From a bacterium (lineage in GTDB: Bacteria; UBA9089; CG2-30-40-21), in assembly GCA_018814245.1 (NCBI GenBank), contig JAHIZN010000450.1, forward strand, positions 1-19,466: DNA of 19,466 nt, given 5' to 3'. Numbering within the stretch: the first letter of the stretch is position 1; each line of letters starts with the position of its first letter. A program made the position numbers and the translations under genes. A model generated the notes under the pieces. That model made no database searches. It saw nothing but the letters and a program-made list of their open reading frames with translations, and was not told the DNA's origin. This document shows, one piece after another, positions 16,801 to 19,466 of the stretch.

Positions 16801-17817
16801 AAATTTTTGGATACAGTGATTGAGAGTATCAGCTACGAAAATATTTCCATTTGCATCCATGGCCATTGCCTGAGCAAAATTAAGAATGCCGGTGGAAGAG
16901 CCGCTGCTGCCCCATTTATCTGTACATGTACCACCCTCAATCGTAAGCCTTTGGATCTGGCTGTTGTTTGTGTCTGCTATGTAAACATAGCTGCCGTTTA
17001 CGGCTATGCCTGAAGGAGAGCCGAAGGTAGTTGAGGTGGCTGTCCAGATTAATGTGCCGGTGTCGGTGTATTTTTTGACAGTGTTGCCTGCTGTATCAAC
17101 AATATAGACATTGCCGGAGGAGTCAACGGCAATTCCTTGAGAGGAAGAGAGATCCCACCCTCCTGTGGAGAAAGGATTACCACTTGTATTAGGAAATCTG
17201 TTAATGCTATATTTGCTAGCTACAAAAATATCCCCTGAAGTGCCTATTCCTACTCCCTCAGGTTTTGGCGTTTCACCTGTCCACTTAGTTACAAATACCC
17301 CTGCATTGCTAAACTTCTGGACGCGATTATTCTCAGTATCCGCTACATAAACGCATCCCAGAGTATCAACACAGATACCAGTTGGCGAGCCAAACTTACC
17401 GTCAGCAGTTCCCTGCCCACCCCATGACAGGACAAACACCCCACTGCTGCTGAACTTCTGTATCCGATGATTAGCGGTATCAGCCACATAGACGAAGCAA
17501 CCGTCAGCACTCACAGCAATCCCTTCAGGAGACTTGAACTGCCCTGTTTGTGTCCCCTGACAGCCCCATTCCATCGTACGGGTGCCTGTGGTGGTAAACT
17601 TTCGGACGCGATGGTTTTCGGTATCAGCCACATAAACGCAGTTGTTAGTGCAATCTACAGCAACACCCTGAGGCTTATTAAGCTGTTTATCAAGCTCAGG
17701 TGCTATCCCTGCCCAGCTCCCCTTGTACTCATACCCGCCGTCATCTGCCCCTGCCATTCCTATCAGCCCAAGGCTTAACAACATTAATATTATTAAAAAC
17801 AACCCTATTTTCTTCAT
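1561..17817 (-). CDS. Giant secreted multidomain surface protein (5418 residues) with NHL propellers, 43 Ig-like repeats and a C-terminal sorting domain
   Basis: One uninterrupted reading frame encodes a protein of roughly 0.55-0.6 MDa. Residues 1-24 are a signal peptide (MKK, a long hydrophobic core, then MAGA). Domain order: NHL repeats about 46-577; TIG-like about 582-672; SbsA/Big_5-like about 674-779; 43 Ig-like units 780-5055; fibronectin-III-like 5056-5160; ZU5-like about 5161-5315; FlgD-like/type IX sorting domain 5316-5418. No catalytic domain is recognisable, so a structural or adhesive role at the cell surface is inferred. The start at 17817 has a modest GGAG about 12 bases upstream plus a closer GGAAAAAG; the signal peptide beginning there settles it. 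The absence of any stop or frameshift over 16 kb of repetitive DNA argues that the gene is under selection. It precedes a porV-like gene on the same strand. No clear promoter was found upstream. A filament, S-layer-associated protein or adhesin are the main alternatives. Confidence 0.9.
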   Translation of the reverse strand: MKKIGLFLIILMLLSLGLIGMAGADDGGYEYKGSWAGIAPELDKQLNKPQGVAVDCTNNCVYVADTENHRVRKFTTTGTRTMEWGCQGTQTGQFKSPEGIAVSADGCFVYVADTANHRIQKFSSSGVFVLSWGGQGTADGKFGSPTGICVDTLGCVYVADTENNRVQKFSNAGVFVTKWTGETPKPEGVGIGTSGDIFVASKYSINRFPNTSGNPFSTGGWDLSSSQGIAVDSSGNVYIVDTAGNTVKKYTDTGTLIWTATSTTFGSPSGIAVNGSYVYIADTNNSQIQRLTIEGGTCTDKWGSSGSSTGILNFAQAMAMDANGNIFVADTLNHCIQKFDQLAGTFTLKWGGFGSSTGMFNSPQGIAIDKTHGWIYISDTGNKRIQKFDLAGNFIKSWTNSLQSSQGIVVDSSGNVYVVDAGIGAAGFPKVEKFDSDGNYLADGSWGSRGADPGNFISPQGIAIDSLGCIYVTDPGVNRVQKFTPSGSYTIGWGANGTATGMFDSPQGIAIDSWNYVFVVDSNNCRIQKFNSEGKFITTWGREGTETGQFSFPQGIMVGTDNAIFVLDAGNHRIQKFTATLFSVTNITPPEAPNNATVSVTVAGTGFLGQATVKLVKSGYADIIGTDTMVTNSSTITCTFDLQGKQFGTWSVVVYNPNGHLAIATLTTAFTINDPDPPTIGTCTTVDTDGDGFIDAIDVAFSEAINYSTVQFGDFRVDTLICGSWTTLGTQNDSCLRLFFQDGTLTTAATPTLNYTPGSLTDLSDNKLATTTATTIDKASPSLRLNYPSVNGFDNQDIRVEYFLSEAAAAITLRFTNAITTFVTAVGSLSASAGTRTATILGTDLNLTNGTYSVSLTAADLAGNLATSTPNLNWTYDIGTPILQLIKPNTAGSDNQEIEVSYLLSEDVAASSLRIIFQNNMGAATSTNFGSFTQGSKQATHTITIKGNDLGLQDGATYTVTLIADDLAGNHGTATPSTNWEYRTTPPSANLIAPKSDAYGSQTIRVEYTLMQDVDTIKLVFQHTGGENDPKKTWEADSILPETAGSYNVMIDGGDLYSDGGITDTDYLVNGAIYSVWLKMVDTAGNTGTSNTNTNWTYDTTKPSITMSKPAQDGFDNQTIAVEYTLSEPSTVTMLFIGTSTVHTVTTTLSAKGTTLGTSSITPALPDGVATFTVKLIAWDRAGNEAEPAVSSNWTYDTVIDAPILTLANGDTYTTSREISVSVGNDTPNVVRWIIGEDIIARPDETDSRWTESEPNDFNLSSGDGKKTVYIWIKDRAGNVNPTKVSDDIILDQNMPTIVLSQPAANTANNGSITVTYLLSEELATTTLKLVFGTKSVAATAFTGNQGTNTVRLDISTLGLMDWATYTLTLTGCDLSGNQGTSNSQTNWRYDITSPTIGIIKPAQGMADNQSIAVEYVLSEDINPSSLKISFACGTFTATAASIGTATKGTWTTTIFGNQLGLVDGSYTVTLSATDIAGNPATPAAVSNWIYDTQIGSITLSLPSGSYTNQAVITVQIGTLTPQELGTVSYLLSESSSSMPSEADSSWTTTKPAAYTLSAGDGVKTLYLWVKDYAGNVTQFPATTSIMLDTTRPVITLNKPVANGFGNGTITLSYFLFEDVKPASLLLTFVGTETFTMTSSLWSGTSGTHELLLNIASILYEGTYTVYLSVEDMAGNTNTSNIVGTWTYDITKPTGTLSMPASNGIDDQNIALRYTLSEDASSVKLKFTQVSGTSDGSSPHVVSARLTANKGDSGTITLSGSDLNNDQATTSNDILQSNAVYEIYLEIVDRAGNAGSSSVNTNWTYDSQAPVIKLTKPSTSGFDNDNIAVDYNLSEPVSIISLIFEGPSTVTVPSGSLTITNGDNRLILYGTALGLQKGTYSVRMEAEDMAGNKGVSGISTNWIYDNTIATPTIRLAEGATYTKTALVKMEITEDPDVVTWYDSETQKNTPIEESGYWNSKPSSFVLNSKDDGTKTVYVWVKDRAGNINGGTDTIILDTKPPVVTLIKPAQNGMDNGDIAVNYTVSESEGIASVTLTFTWTGGIYDCNHVVDVTSTTTTTLSGNGFHGKTGTESLINGAIYTVSLQAVDLAGNISIPASNINWRYDTIPPVVTLNKPETNGVDNQSAAINYILSEAIDPTTIRLIFTSGTTIHTVTSRFFTGNMDNNAVMLDGKALSLEGTDTTCSLLNGATYTVGMSCADWAGNAAQSGLAANWTYDDQIAAPTCKVYDQNSGDANIAVSAVVRVEIEAATETVCYLLSEVQTTQPAENASEWLSIKPTAFQLSVGNGTKTIYLWVKDRAGNISSPATASIKLDTTRDVTLPVISLISPSSSGVDNGSITVSYSLSEPCTSIDAMLVFGTHTGTVTNLTGNYGANSVVIDGSLFGLVNGQTYTVTLSMVDFAGNRGTSTPAVTNWLYDTQIDLPSFYLRDRLTQSVVYTNSAMVDVVIGSSSSDVIKWIISEEHSSSPAEDSGLWNSKPLVFSLSLGDGNKTVYLWCKDMAGNISGTASVITMDTTKPIITLNSPASSGIGNGSITLNYSLSENIGSGTLVLSFIRTGGATDTPHTCTIGNTAAGSYEMVLSGSSLNLKNGAVYAVRLEGCDLAGNSGQGTSINWQYDISIATPTITLNQGASHTKAATVAVSVGNDVEAIGWLIGTMSGKPDENDPRWLVEKPASLDLGPGEGTRSVYLWTRDAVGNVSGTATAGIVLDTISATIVLTMPSVGNQSIVATYSLSEDVATATISFAGNGQVVGTSLTNLACGTHTQGLLLELTDGSYTVFITAVDYAGNSCVSNSSSWQYDTIAPTIILNKPASNGVDNHSIAVSGTASEQLSSMMLVFCSGGVQVHTITCGVGTSTIDDSGLTQNATYTVQIIGTDTAGNVGSSNVVSNWRYDDEINTPTLTIGSVTDSAVISVVIESATDTVGWILSETQTTTPDEDSSQWVSAKPAAFQLSAGNNMKTVWLWVKDRAGNVSQPGTASIRLDNTLDHTPPIVTLITPSTDGVDNSSIRVIYYLSEPCQGAILTFGTITVPAGSLSGQYGTNTITLDGSSLGLNNGQTYTVLLSVSDMNNNRATSTNTNWTYDTEIASASFYLMDKITGSKVYTHRTWVDVSVREHLEATGWLISETLGTPTEEAVINSRPLEFTLSSVDGTKTVYLWAKDRAGNVSPAATASIILSSTMDTIPPTVNLISPAAGGVDTESIWLNYTISEDVSIMTLTFIRTGGMADGSHSCLLGTACLLAGQHDLMVSGKGMGLQNGAIYSVNLKATDAYGNLGQASNSNWQYDTLIATPTLTLSQGASCTKTSLVSVIVNNDVEAIGWLIGTTTGKPDAEDLRWIDEEPVAFDLGSVQGTRSVYLWTRDAVGNVSGTATASIVLDTIPAAMTLTMLPVSNQSIDVYYQTSEPAAAATLTFLSPNDANSPHTVLVSGVSGSITLNGADLSSDGQRTMYDYLRDGATYTVTLAVCDLAGNTSSTSIISWEYDNSVLTPQLTLGTYTATQTITVNISDDTDVTGYFVSETQTTQPLPTDSWLSAKPSTITLSSGDGVKHIFVWVRDSVGNICPSPCQGTITMDTTKPQINLLKPEANHTDNQLVVSYSLSEDVATDTLTLIFSGATVTTGLSPRAGTHTLIPALTLPDGTYTVSLSASDIAGNTGITDTHANWRYDTSVGTAGLILRDQTTNSSTYTTSPVVRVEVSTEGAIWWLLSEMQTSKPKTDDTSWRDTLPTMFTLSSGDGTKTVYLWMRDEFGNISNRPVTARIMLSTYSDHQPPSITLKYPASGGTDNQDILVEYYLSEQALSESMRLVFGSITITAGLTANNGQNSITIDGSKWGLVQGSTYAVSLYASDYAGNAASVTNTNWVYDTVVGTPSITLNGGQEYTSSNIAAVNAACDPDVVSSIISETQKTKPSLLSDKWEAATPTAFALSSSDGTKTVYLWVMDRAGNINGSSQSLVLDTICPAMVLNLPVSNGFGNGSMTLGYYLSEDAASISVTLVRTGGKEDGTIRGTTTLPTTRGDNSVVLNGKSLGLTDGASYLITIKACDMAGNASFPASAANWTYDTTPPELRLVYPSNNGEVAPLAADNQDIWVEYWLSEDIQPGSIKLLFGTITISNGLSPKAGKQTLELNNPGLTDGATYTVRLEAMDLAGNSASAVSSNWKYDVSIGTPSLSLGGTFTTTQVVSVDIGTDTDVARWLLSESQTTSPESNDSRWLSSKPSAFYLSNGSGVKNVYLWVRDIAGNMSHCMKSISIDTEPPLITLSQPAADGFCGTQTILVSYSLSEDVASGTLRLSFIRSGGSYDGYSPHRIVLTDTSKGDHSFVNKYPLVDGAIYTVSLEGEDIAGNRAMMPANINWTYDLTIPIITLLKPSNNGCDNHDLEVVYVLSENVKPDSVKLMFDDKKATAALPYARGTNTANINIAGLSLTHGQTYAVTMQAEDMAGNLSATVTKTNWTYDDYIGTPSMVMATSTASRLVNVKIVDDDAVAWLLGEGKNAQSTDWRSTRPTAVYLSSAEAGVKQVDLWVRDEAGNINHTAATITLTTSTSAQLGISIQSPGSGDAASQTIRLRYTLEQPVDPDSLRLVFTYSAGINDPNSPHTVTNGLVASGGVHDVEIQGYDLNNDGNQTTYDQLVDGAVYSLRIEATAGTSNAAAQINNLRYDISPPMISLISPSTGGYGNATITVRYQASEPLAENSLQLVFYGGQGAQTATTLLSPQGDSYIKGNDLNNAGDTLINGATYTICIQASDLAGNKAAPVYANNWKYDTTIGTPSLSLSKCAAYTNSSVVTVDAGNDPDVAKWLLSETQKIMPAIDNPLWTNMPTAYSLSAGEGIKECWLWVQDRAGNINTSPANASIIMDTISPQITLNSPAANGAGKGTITVSYCLSEKAARGTLTFEPSGGGSDTTHEVTELTLYRGENMVKLNGASVGLKNGTIYTVSLDAIDFAGNIGIAAVNHNWKYDTFIVTPTLLLRDHLTNGTQCTGARLIRVEIGGDSEDVKWLINEDADAVKNKDLWQQDKPAYLTLGTTSGTHTVYLWMRDRAGNISDVVSAAISLDMETPSSPGTPTAAGQFFSGGTYTINWGISSAASGIEEYELQEYTGSRTPNADAWNRRAITCGTSATTFSFDGKKHGDSLWYRVRARNNVGGWSNYSGVSEEIIIAELFKPNATVSCSSTDGTASITIPPGVLTVDTYLIIGRDPLNNPRAVNPDVIRSANNKDDIDLSWDRVDDTMTEVNAYPTITGKRTICLHYPDVNQDGFVDNVPYQLDEFTLKVCYLDEITQQWKEVEGSTVDPIANTVSAQTEHFSTFVLRGIPLRPAAVLGSVRVYPNPYKPNSNPLHNTGIHFGGTAAPYEERLTENVTIKIFTVTGELVRVIEGKTTGEYIWYAKNDDGDEVSTGVYIYQITNQQAGNSFGKVAIVR
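1873..2337 (-). other. ZU5-like domain before the sorting signal
   Basis: Residues about 5161-5315 contain ASITIPPGVL, the conserved ZU5-type opening. Later come LHYPDVNQDGFVDN (an acidic calcium-type turn at 2041-2070), WKEVEGSTVDP and TEHFSTFVL. The latter resembles the WxxVxxSxxD and xSxFxL closing strands of domains commonly placed before C-terminal sorting signals. The assignment is by motif only. Confidence 0.5.
2338..2652 (-). other. Fibronectin-III-like domain in the giant protein
   Basis: Residues 5056-5160 start TPSSPGTPTA and contain YTINWG, then IEEYELQE and LWYRVRARNNVGGWSNYS. This is the familiar bacterial FnIII pattern of W, YELQ and RVRAxNxxGxSxxS. It marks the end of the Ig array and the change to anchoring domains. 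Confidence 0.75.
7357..9408 (-). repeat. Seven-domain super-repeat, second copy (A-B-A-B-A-B-A)
   Basis: Residues 2804-3487 (684 residues) comprise units A15-B7-A16-B8-A17-B9-A18 and directly follow the first block. The length difference comes mainly from loop insertions: A11 is longer than A15, whereas A18 carries a calcium-type insert absent from A14. The central offset between the two blocks is 2004 bases. Confidence 0.8.
9409..11496 (-). repeat. Seven-domain super-repeat, first copy (A-B-A-B-A-B-A)
   Basis: Residues 2108-2803 (696 residues) comprise Ig units A11-B4-A12-B5-A13-B6-A14. Each unit resembles the unit at the same place in the next block better than its neighbours. Examples are SEPC in A12/A16, xSFYLxD in B5/B8, FIRTGG and NWQYD in A13/A17, and RSVYLWTRDAVGNVSGTATA in B6/B9. 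At DNA level 9686-9768 matches 7682-7764 at 79 of 83 bases by my count. Confidence 0.8.
15481..15796 (-). other. SbsA/Big_5-like Ig domain with a calcium-type loop
   Basis: Residues about 674-779 begin PDPPTIG. They contain DTDGDGFIDAIDVAFSE, a 12-residue DxDxDGxxDxxD loop (15724-15759) directly followed by the AFSE strand typical of SbsA-like Ig domains. They end with the LTDLSDNKLA segment usual for that fold. The acidic loop fits EF-hand-like calcium sites; binding itself is inferred. Confidence 0.55.
15797..16074 (-). other. TIG/IPT-like domain in the giant protein
   Basis: Residues about 582-672 start with TNITPPEAPNNATVSVTVAG, then TGF, and end with WSVVVYNPNGHLA and a final FTI strand. 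That is the usual pattern of bacterial TIG/IPT Ig-like domains (a P-x-x-G/N-x-x-x-x-V-T-[IV]-x-G-T-G-F opening and a V-x-N-P-x-G close). It links the propellers to the Ig array. Confidence 0.6.
16087..17682 (-). repeat. Twelve NHL repeats (probable pair of six-bladed beta-propellers)
   Basis: Within the giant protein, residues about 46-577 hold twelve copies of a 40-50 residue repeat. Its core is SPQGIAVD, then G-x-[IV]-[YF]-V-[AV]-D-T-x-N-x-R-[IV]-Q-K-F, then a WG turn. Repeats 1-3 and 6-12 fit well. Repeat 4 is degenerate (IFVASKYSINRF), and repeat 9 carries extra residues in the blade (AGIGAAGFPKVEKF). NHL repeats usually fold as six-bladed propellers, so twelve would give two stacked propellers. 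In extracellular proteins these bind proteins or carbohydrate. Placement at the N-terminus, opposite the anchoring end, suggests a distal tip. Boundaries are approximate. Confidence 0.9.
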
Positions 17818-18115
17818 CTTTTTCCAAAACTCCCATTATTATTATCTGAATTGTTGCAAGCAATCAGTAAAATCGAACATCTTCACAAGACACCAATTGA
17901 TTTTTAGCATACCATATCAGCGGTATTTCCCTCACTTTTTAAGGTGGCGGGGGTGGATATATAATTATAGCTGACAATATTCAGCCCTTGTTTTCATCAT
18001 CAAAAACACAAAAAGCCCATTACCCCTACACATCCTTTCACACAAAGAGAGAAGGGGAGGGGGAAGGGACACACATACAGTATAAATCCCCAGTTTTTCT
18101 TTTACTTGATTTTAT
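17818..18115. other. Non-coding upstream region of the giant gene
   Basis: No gene is supported here. On the minus strand there is an isolated TATAAT at about 17960-17970, but no acceptable -35 partner, so I do not call a promoter. A G-rich patch lies at 17942-17956, and a 26-base all-purine tract at 18044-18069 contains three closely spaced G-runs of three to five. Confidence 0.5.
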
Positions 18116-18300
18116 TGTAACTATTCAGTAGTAAAAATAAAATGCCACAGATTCACAGATTAAACTTATGAAATATTCAGAAAAAGGAATATCTGTTAGG
18201 ATTAATTGTAAATTTTGGTGAAAAATCTCATTAATACCAAAAAGAATGATCCTTAATCTGTGAATCTGTGGCTTTCAAAGAGATATGCTGAGTAGTTACA
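18116..18300. mobile_element. MITE-like element with terminal inverted repeats (185 bases)
   Basis: The ends are TGTAACTATTCAG (18116-18128) and CTGAGTAGTTACA (18288-18300), a 13-base inverted pair with one mismatch. Inside is a perfect 20-base inverted repeat, 18144-18163 against 18253-18272 (core CCACAGATTCACAGATT), around an 89-base AT-rich centre with no ORF. The sequence TTTTAT lies directly outside both ends (18110-18115 and 18301-18306) and could be a target-site duplication, although the region is AT-rich. The end motif recurs at 129-141. There is no transposase, so mobility would depend on an enzyme elsewhere. Confidence 0.65.
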
Positions 18301-18360
18301 TTTTATTATCGGCAACAGGACTTATTTGCTTTAGATAATATTCCTACATTTTTGATATTT

Positions 18361-18377
18361 TCAGAACTTCTGAAGTT
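18361..18377. promoter_or_regulatory. Overlapping short palindromes upstream of the folE promoter
   Basis: TCAGAACTTCTGA (18361-18373) and AACTTCTGAAGTT (18365-18377) are each perfect 6+1+6 dyads and overlap. They lie about 85-100 bases before the -35 box. An operator is possible, but no regulator is suggested by the context. Confidence 0.25.
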
Positions 18378-18460
18378 TTGAACTTAGCATGTTTACCTGA
18401 GTTGCTCAAAAAAAAACACCTTATGTTCACCAAAAATCGCTGGAATCCTTTTTATTTTGC

Positions 18461-18489
18461 TTGACTTTCTCCTCTGGTTATGTTATGAT
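18461..18489 (+). promoter_or_regulatory. Sigma70-type promoter reading toward folE
   Basis: TTGACT (18461-18466) and TATGAT (18484-18489) are separated by exactly 17 bases. Each box is one base from the consensus TTGACA/TATAAT. Transcription would start near 18496, inside a small dyad (CTCATT 18492-18497, AATGAG 18505-18510) that could act as an operator or a 5' RNA hairpin. The predicted leader to the folE ATG is about 257 bases and includes the whole dispersed repeat copy. Confidence 0.6.
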
Positions 18490-18525
18490 AGCTCATTAAG
18501 AGACAATGAGTTAAATATAAAATGA

Positions 18526-18689
18526 GGAGTACTTATTCAGGTATTCAGAAATCAGAATCCAGAATGGAGAAGGCAACCACAAGAAGGTAGCACCTCTGAC
18601 AGGTCGCAGCTACAAGAATCCAATACGCAACAGGTGACCACACTGTAGCTGCAGGGCTTGCCCCTGCCTTAATCATTAATAGTTACTCC
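18526..18689 (+). repeat. Dispersed MITE-like repeat, copy 2, in the folE leader
   Basis: The element runs from GGAGTACTTATTCAG to AATAGTTACTCC, giving imperfect terminal inverted repeats. It is the inverted relative of 1-141. It holds a 9-base stem (18606-18614 with 18644-18652) and a GC-rich 6-base hairpin (18651-18656 with 18662-18667, GCAGGG/CCCTGC). No ORF is present, and no convincing target-site duplication is seen at this copy. Confidence 0.7.
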
Positions 18690-18741
18690 TACTCAAGAAT
18701 TGTGCTGATAAAAAGGATAATTAACTGTACTTGCTTATAAC

Positions 18742-18746
18742 GGAGG
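18742..18746 (+). promoter_or_regulatory. Shine-Dalgarno of folE
   Basis: GGAGG lies six bases before the ATG at 18753 and fixes that start, which also gives the normal FolE N-terminus. Confidence 0.7.
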
Positions 18747-18752
18747 GAAAAT

Positions 18753-19310
18753 ATGGATACTGCCAAGATTGAAACCGCTATCCGAATGCTTTTGGAAGGG
18801 ATAGGAGAAGACCCTTCAAGACCCGGGTTAATAGATACCCCAAAACGAGTAGCAAAGATGTATGAGGACATACTCAGTGGGATGAATGTTGATGCGGTAC
18901 AGGAGATGGTGCCCTTTTTGCCGGATGAATACGATGAAATGATTATTGCCAAGGATATTACCTTTTATTCTATTTGCGAACATCATCTTGTCCCATTCTT
19001 TGGCAAGGCACATATTGCTTATATTCCTAATAAGGGGCGAATGATTGGCTTATCCAAGCTGTCCAGAATAATTGACATATTCTCTAAAAGAATGCAGGTT
19101 CAGGAAAGGCTTGTTTCAGAAATTGCAGACTTATTGATGAAAACACTTAAACCACAGGGCGTTCTTGTGGTTATGGAAGCAGAACATCTGTGTATGACCA
19201 TGCGCGGGGTGAAAAAACCCGGCAGCTCAATAATTACCTCTGCGGTCAGGGGTATATTCAATAATAGGGCAACCAGGGCTGAGGCACTATCCTTGATTCA
19301 GAGGAAATAA
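18753..19310 (+). CDS. folE: GTP cyclohydrolase I (FolE)
   Basis: This 185-residue cytoplasmic enzyme converts GTP to 7,8-dihydroneopterin triphosphate and formate, the entry step to tetrahydrofolate and, in many bacteria, to 7-deazaguanine tRNA bases. The family signature RPGLIDTPKRVAKMY is at residues 23-37. CEHHLVPFFGKAHIAYIP at 75-92 supplies zinc ligands Cys75 and His78 with His77 beside them. The second motif, AEHLCMTMRGVKKPGS at 143-158, supplies the third zinc ligand Cys147 and the active-site His145. SAVRGIF at 163-169 completes the fold. Length is normal for the zinc-dependent bacterial enzyme, and no key residue is missing. The gene stands alone here, divergent from the giant gene. 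No partner pterin gene is visible before the window ends. The ligand assignment rests on alignment by eye with the E. coli enzyme. Confidence 0.97.
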   Translation: MDTAKIETAIRMLLEGIGEDPSRPGLIDTPKRVAKMYEDILSGMNVDAVQEMVPFLPDEYDEMIIAKDITFYSICEHHLVPFFGKAHIAYIPNKGRMIGLSKLSRIIDIFSKRMQVQERLVSEIADLLMKTLKPQGVLVVMEAEHLCMTMRGVKKPGSSIITSAVRGIFNNRATRAEALSLIQRK

Positions 19311-19323
19311 ATGACATGTTTCT

Positions 19324-19439
19324 GAATCTCGAATTGCGAATTGCGAATCGCGAATCTACAGAAAGGGAATGGAGCAGAATCTCGAATTGCGAATTGCGAA
19401 TCGCGAATCTACAGAAAGGGAATGGAGCAGAATCTCGAT
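19324..19439. repeat. 53-base tandem repeat downstream of folE
   Basis: Two identical 53-base units start at 19324 and 19377. A third begins at 19430 but breaks off after GAATCTCGAT. Each unit begins with a 7-base subrepeat (GAATTGC, GAATTGC, GAATCGC, then GAATC). At the break, GCAGAATC and GATTCTGC form an 8-base hairpin with a 2-base loop (19427-19444). No terminator-like T-run follows. The window ends before any further copies could be seen. Confidence 0.85.
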
Positions 19440-19466
19440 TCTGCCCTATTTCTTCAGATTCGCAAT

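Noticed and set aside
17942..17975. Promoter for the giant gene around TATAAT on the minus strand
   Set aside because: No acceptable -35 hexamer lies 16-18 bases upstream, and the region is AT-rich.
1..18689. Composite transposon carrying the giant gene
   Set aside because: The bracketing repeats are inverted but encode no transposase, and the outer end of the left copy is off the window. Only the bracketing itself is reported.
18689..19013. Minus-strand ORFs opposite folE
   Set aside because: They are antisense to a gene with all FolE motifs, and composition alone explains them.
19324..19439. Possible CRISPR array
   Set aside because: The 53-base units are contiguous identical copies with no variable spacers, and there are no cas genes.

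Overview
The window reads as a piece of the chromosome of an uncultured diderm (outer-membrane-bearing) bacterium. The main clues are a PorV/PorQ-type outer-membrane beta-barrel and a giant secreted protein that ends in a FlgD-like/type IX-style sorting domain. Both are typical of Bacteroidetes-related lineages and of several candidate phyla that carry PorV-like proteins. The phylum cannot be fixed from the sequence alone. Non-coding DNA is crowded with short dispersed repeats, which also fits such genomes.

Layout. Positions 1-141 hold the end of a dispersed repeat, followed by a 35-residue single-membrane-span ORF (171-278, +) with a very good Shine-Dalgarno sequence. A PorV/PorQ-like barrel gene lies at 352-1299 (-). 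A 261-base repeat-rich spacer separates it from one enormous uninterrupted gene, 1561-17817 (-), of 5418 codons. That gene encodes a signal peptide, twelve NHL repeats (probably two beta-propellers), a TIG-like domain, an SbsA/Big_5-like domain, 43 Ig-like repeats of two alternating types, a fibronectin-III-like domain, a ZU5-like domain and a C-terminal sorting domain. A 935-base divergent intergenic region follows. It contains a 185-base MITE-like element, a good sigma70-type promoter and a second copy of the dispersed repeat. folE (GTP cyclohydrolase I) is at 18753-19310 (+), and a 53-base tandem repeat closes the window.

How the genes fit together. The giant gene and the porV-like gene are co-oriented, giant gene first, and may be co-transcribed. 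In the type IX system PorV is the outer-membrane partner that accepts proteins carrying the C-terminal domain, so a dedicated cargo/PorV pair is a reasonable inference. The giant protein is best read as a long cell-surface filament or adhesin with a propeller-bearing N-terminal tip. folE is metabolically unrelated. It appears to be expressed from a promoter whose transcript would run through the second repeat copy before reaching the ribosome-binding site.

The most interesting points are: the domain grammar of the Ig array (two repeat classes, type B never next to type B, linker length set by the class of the next domain); a seven-domain block duplicated in tandem; EF-hand-like calcium loops inserted into some Ig units; and inverted copies of one repeat family bracketing the giant/porV locus.
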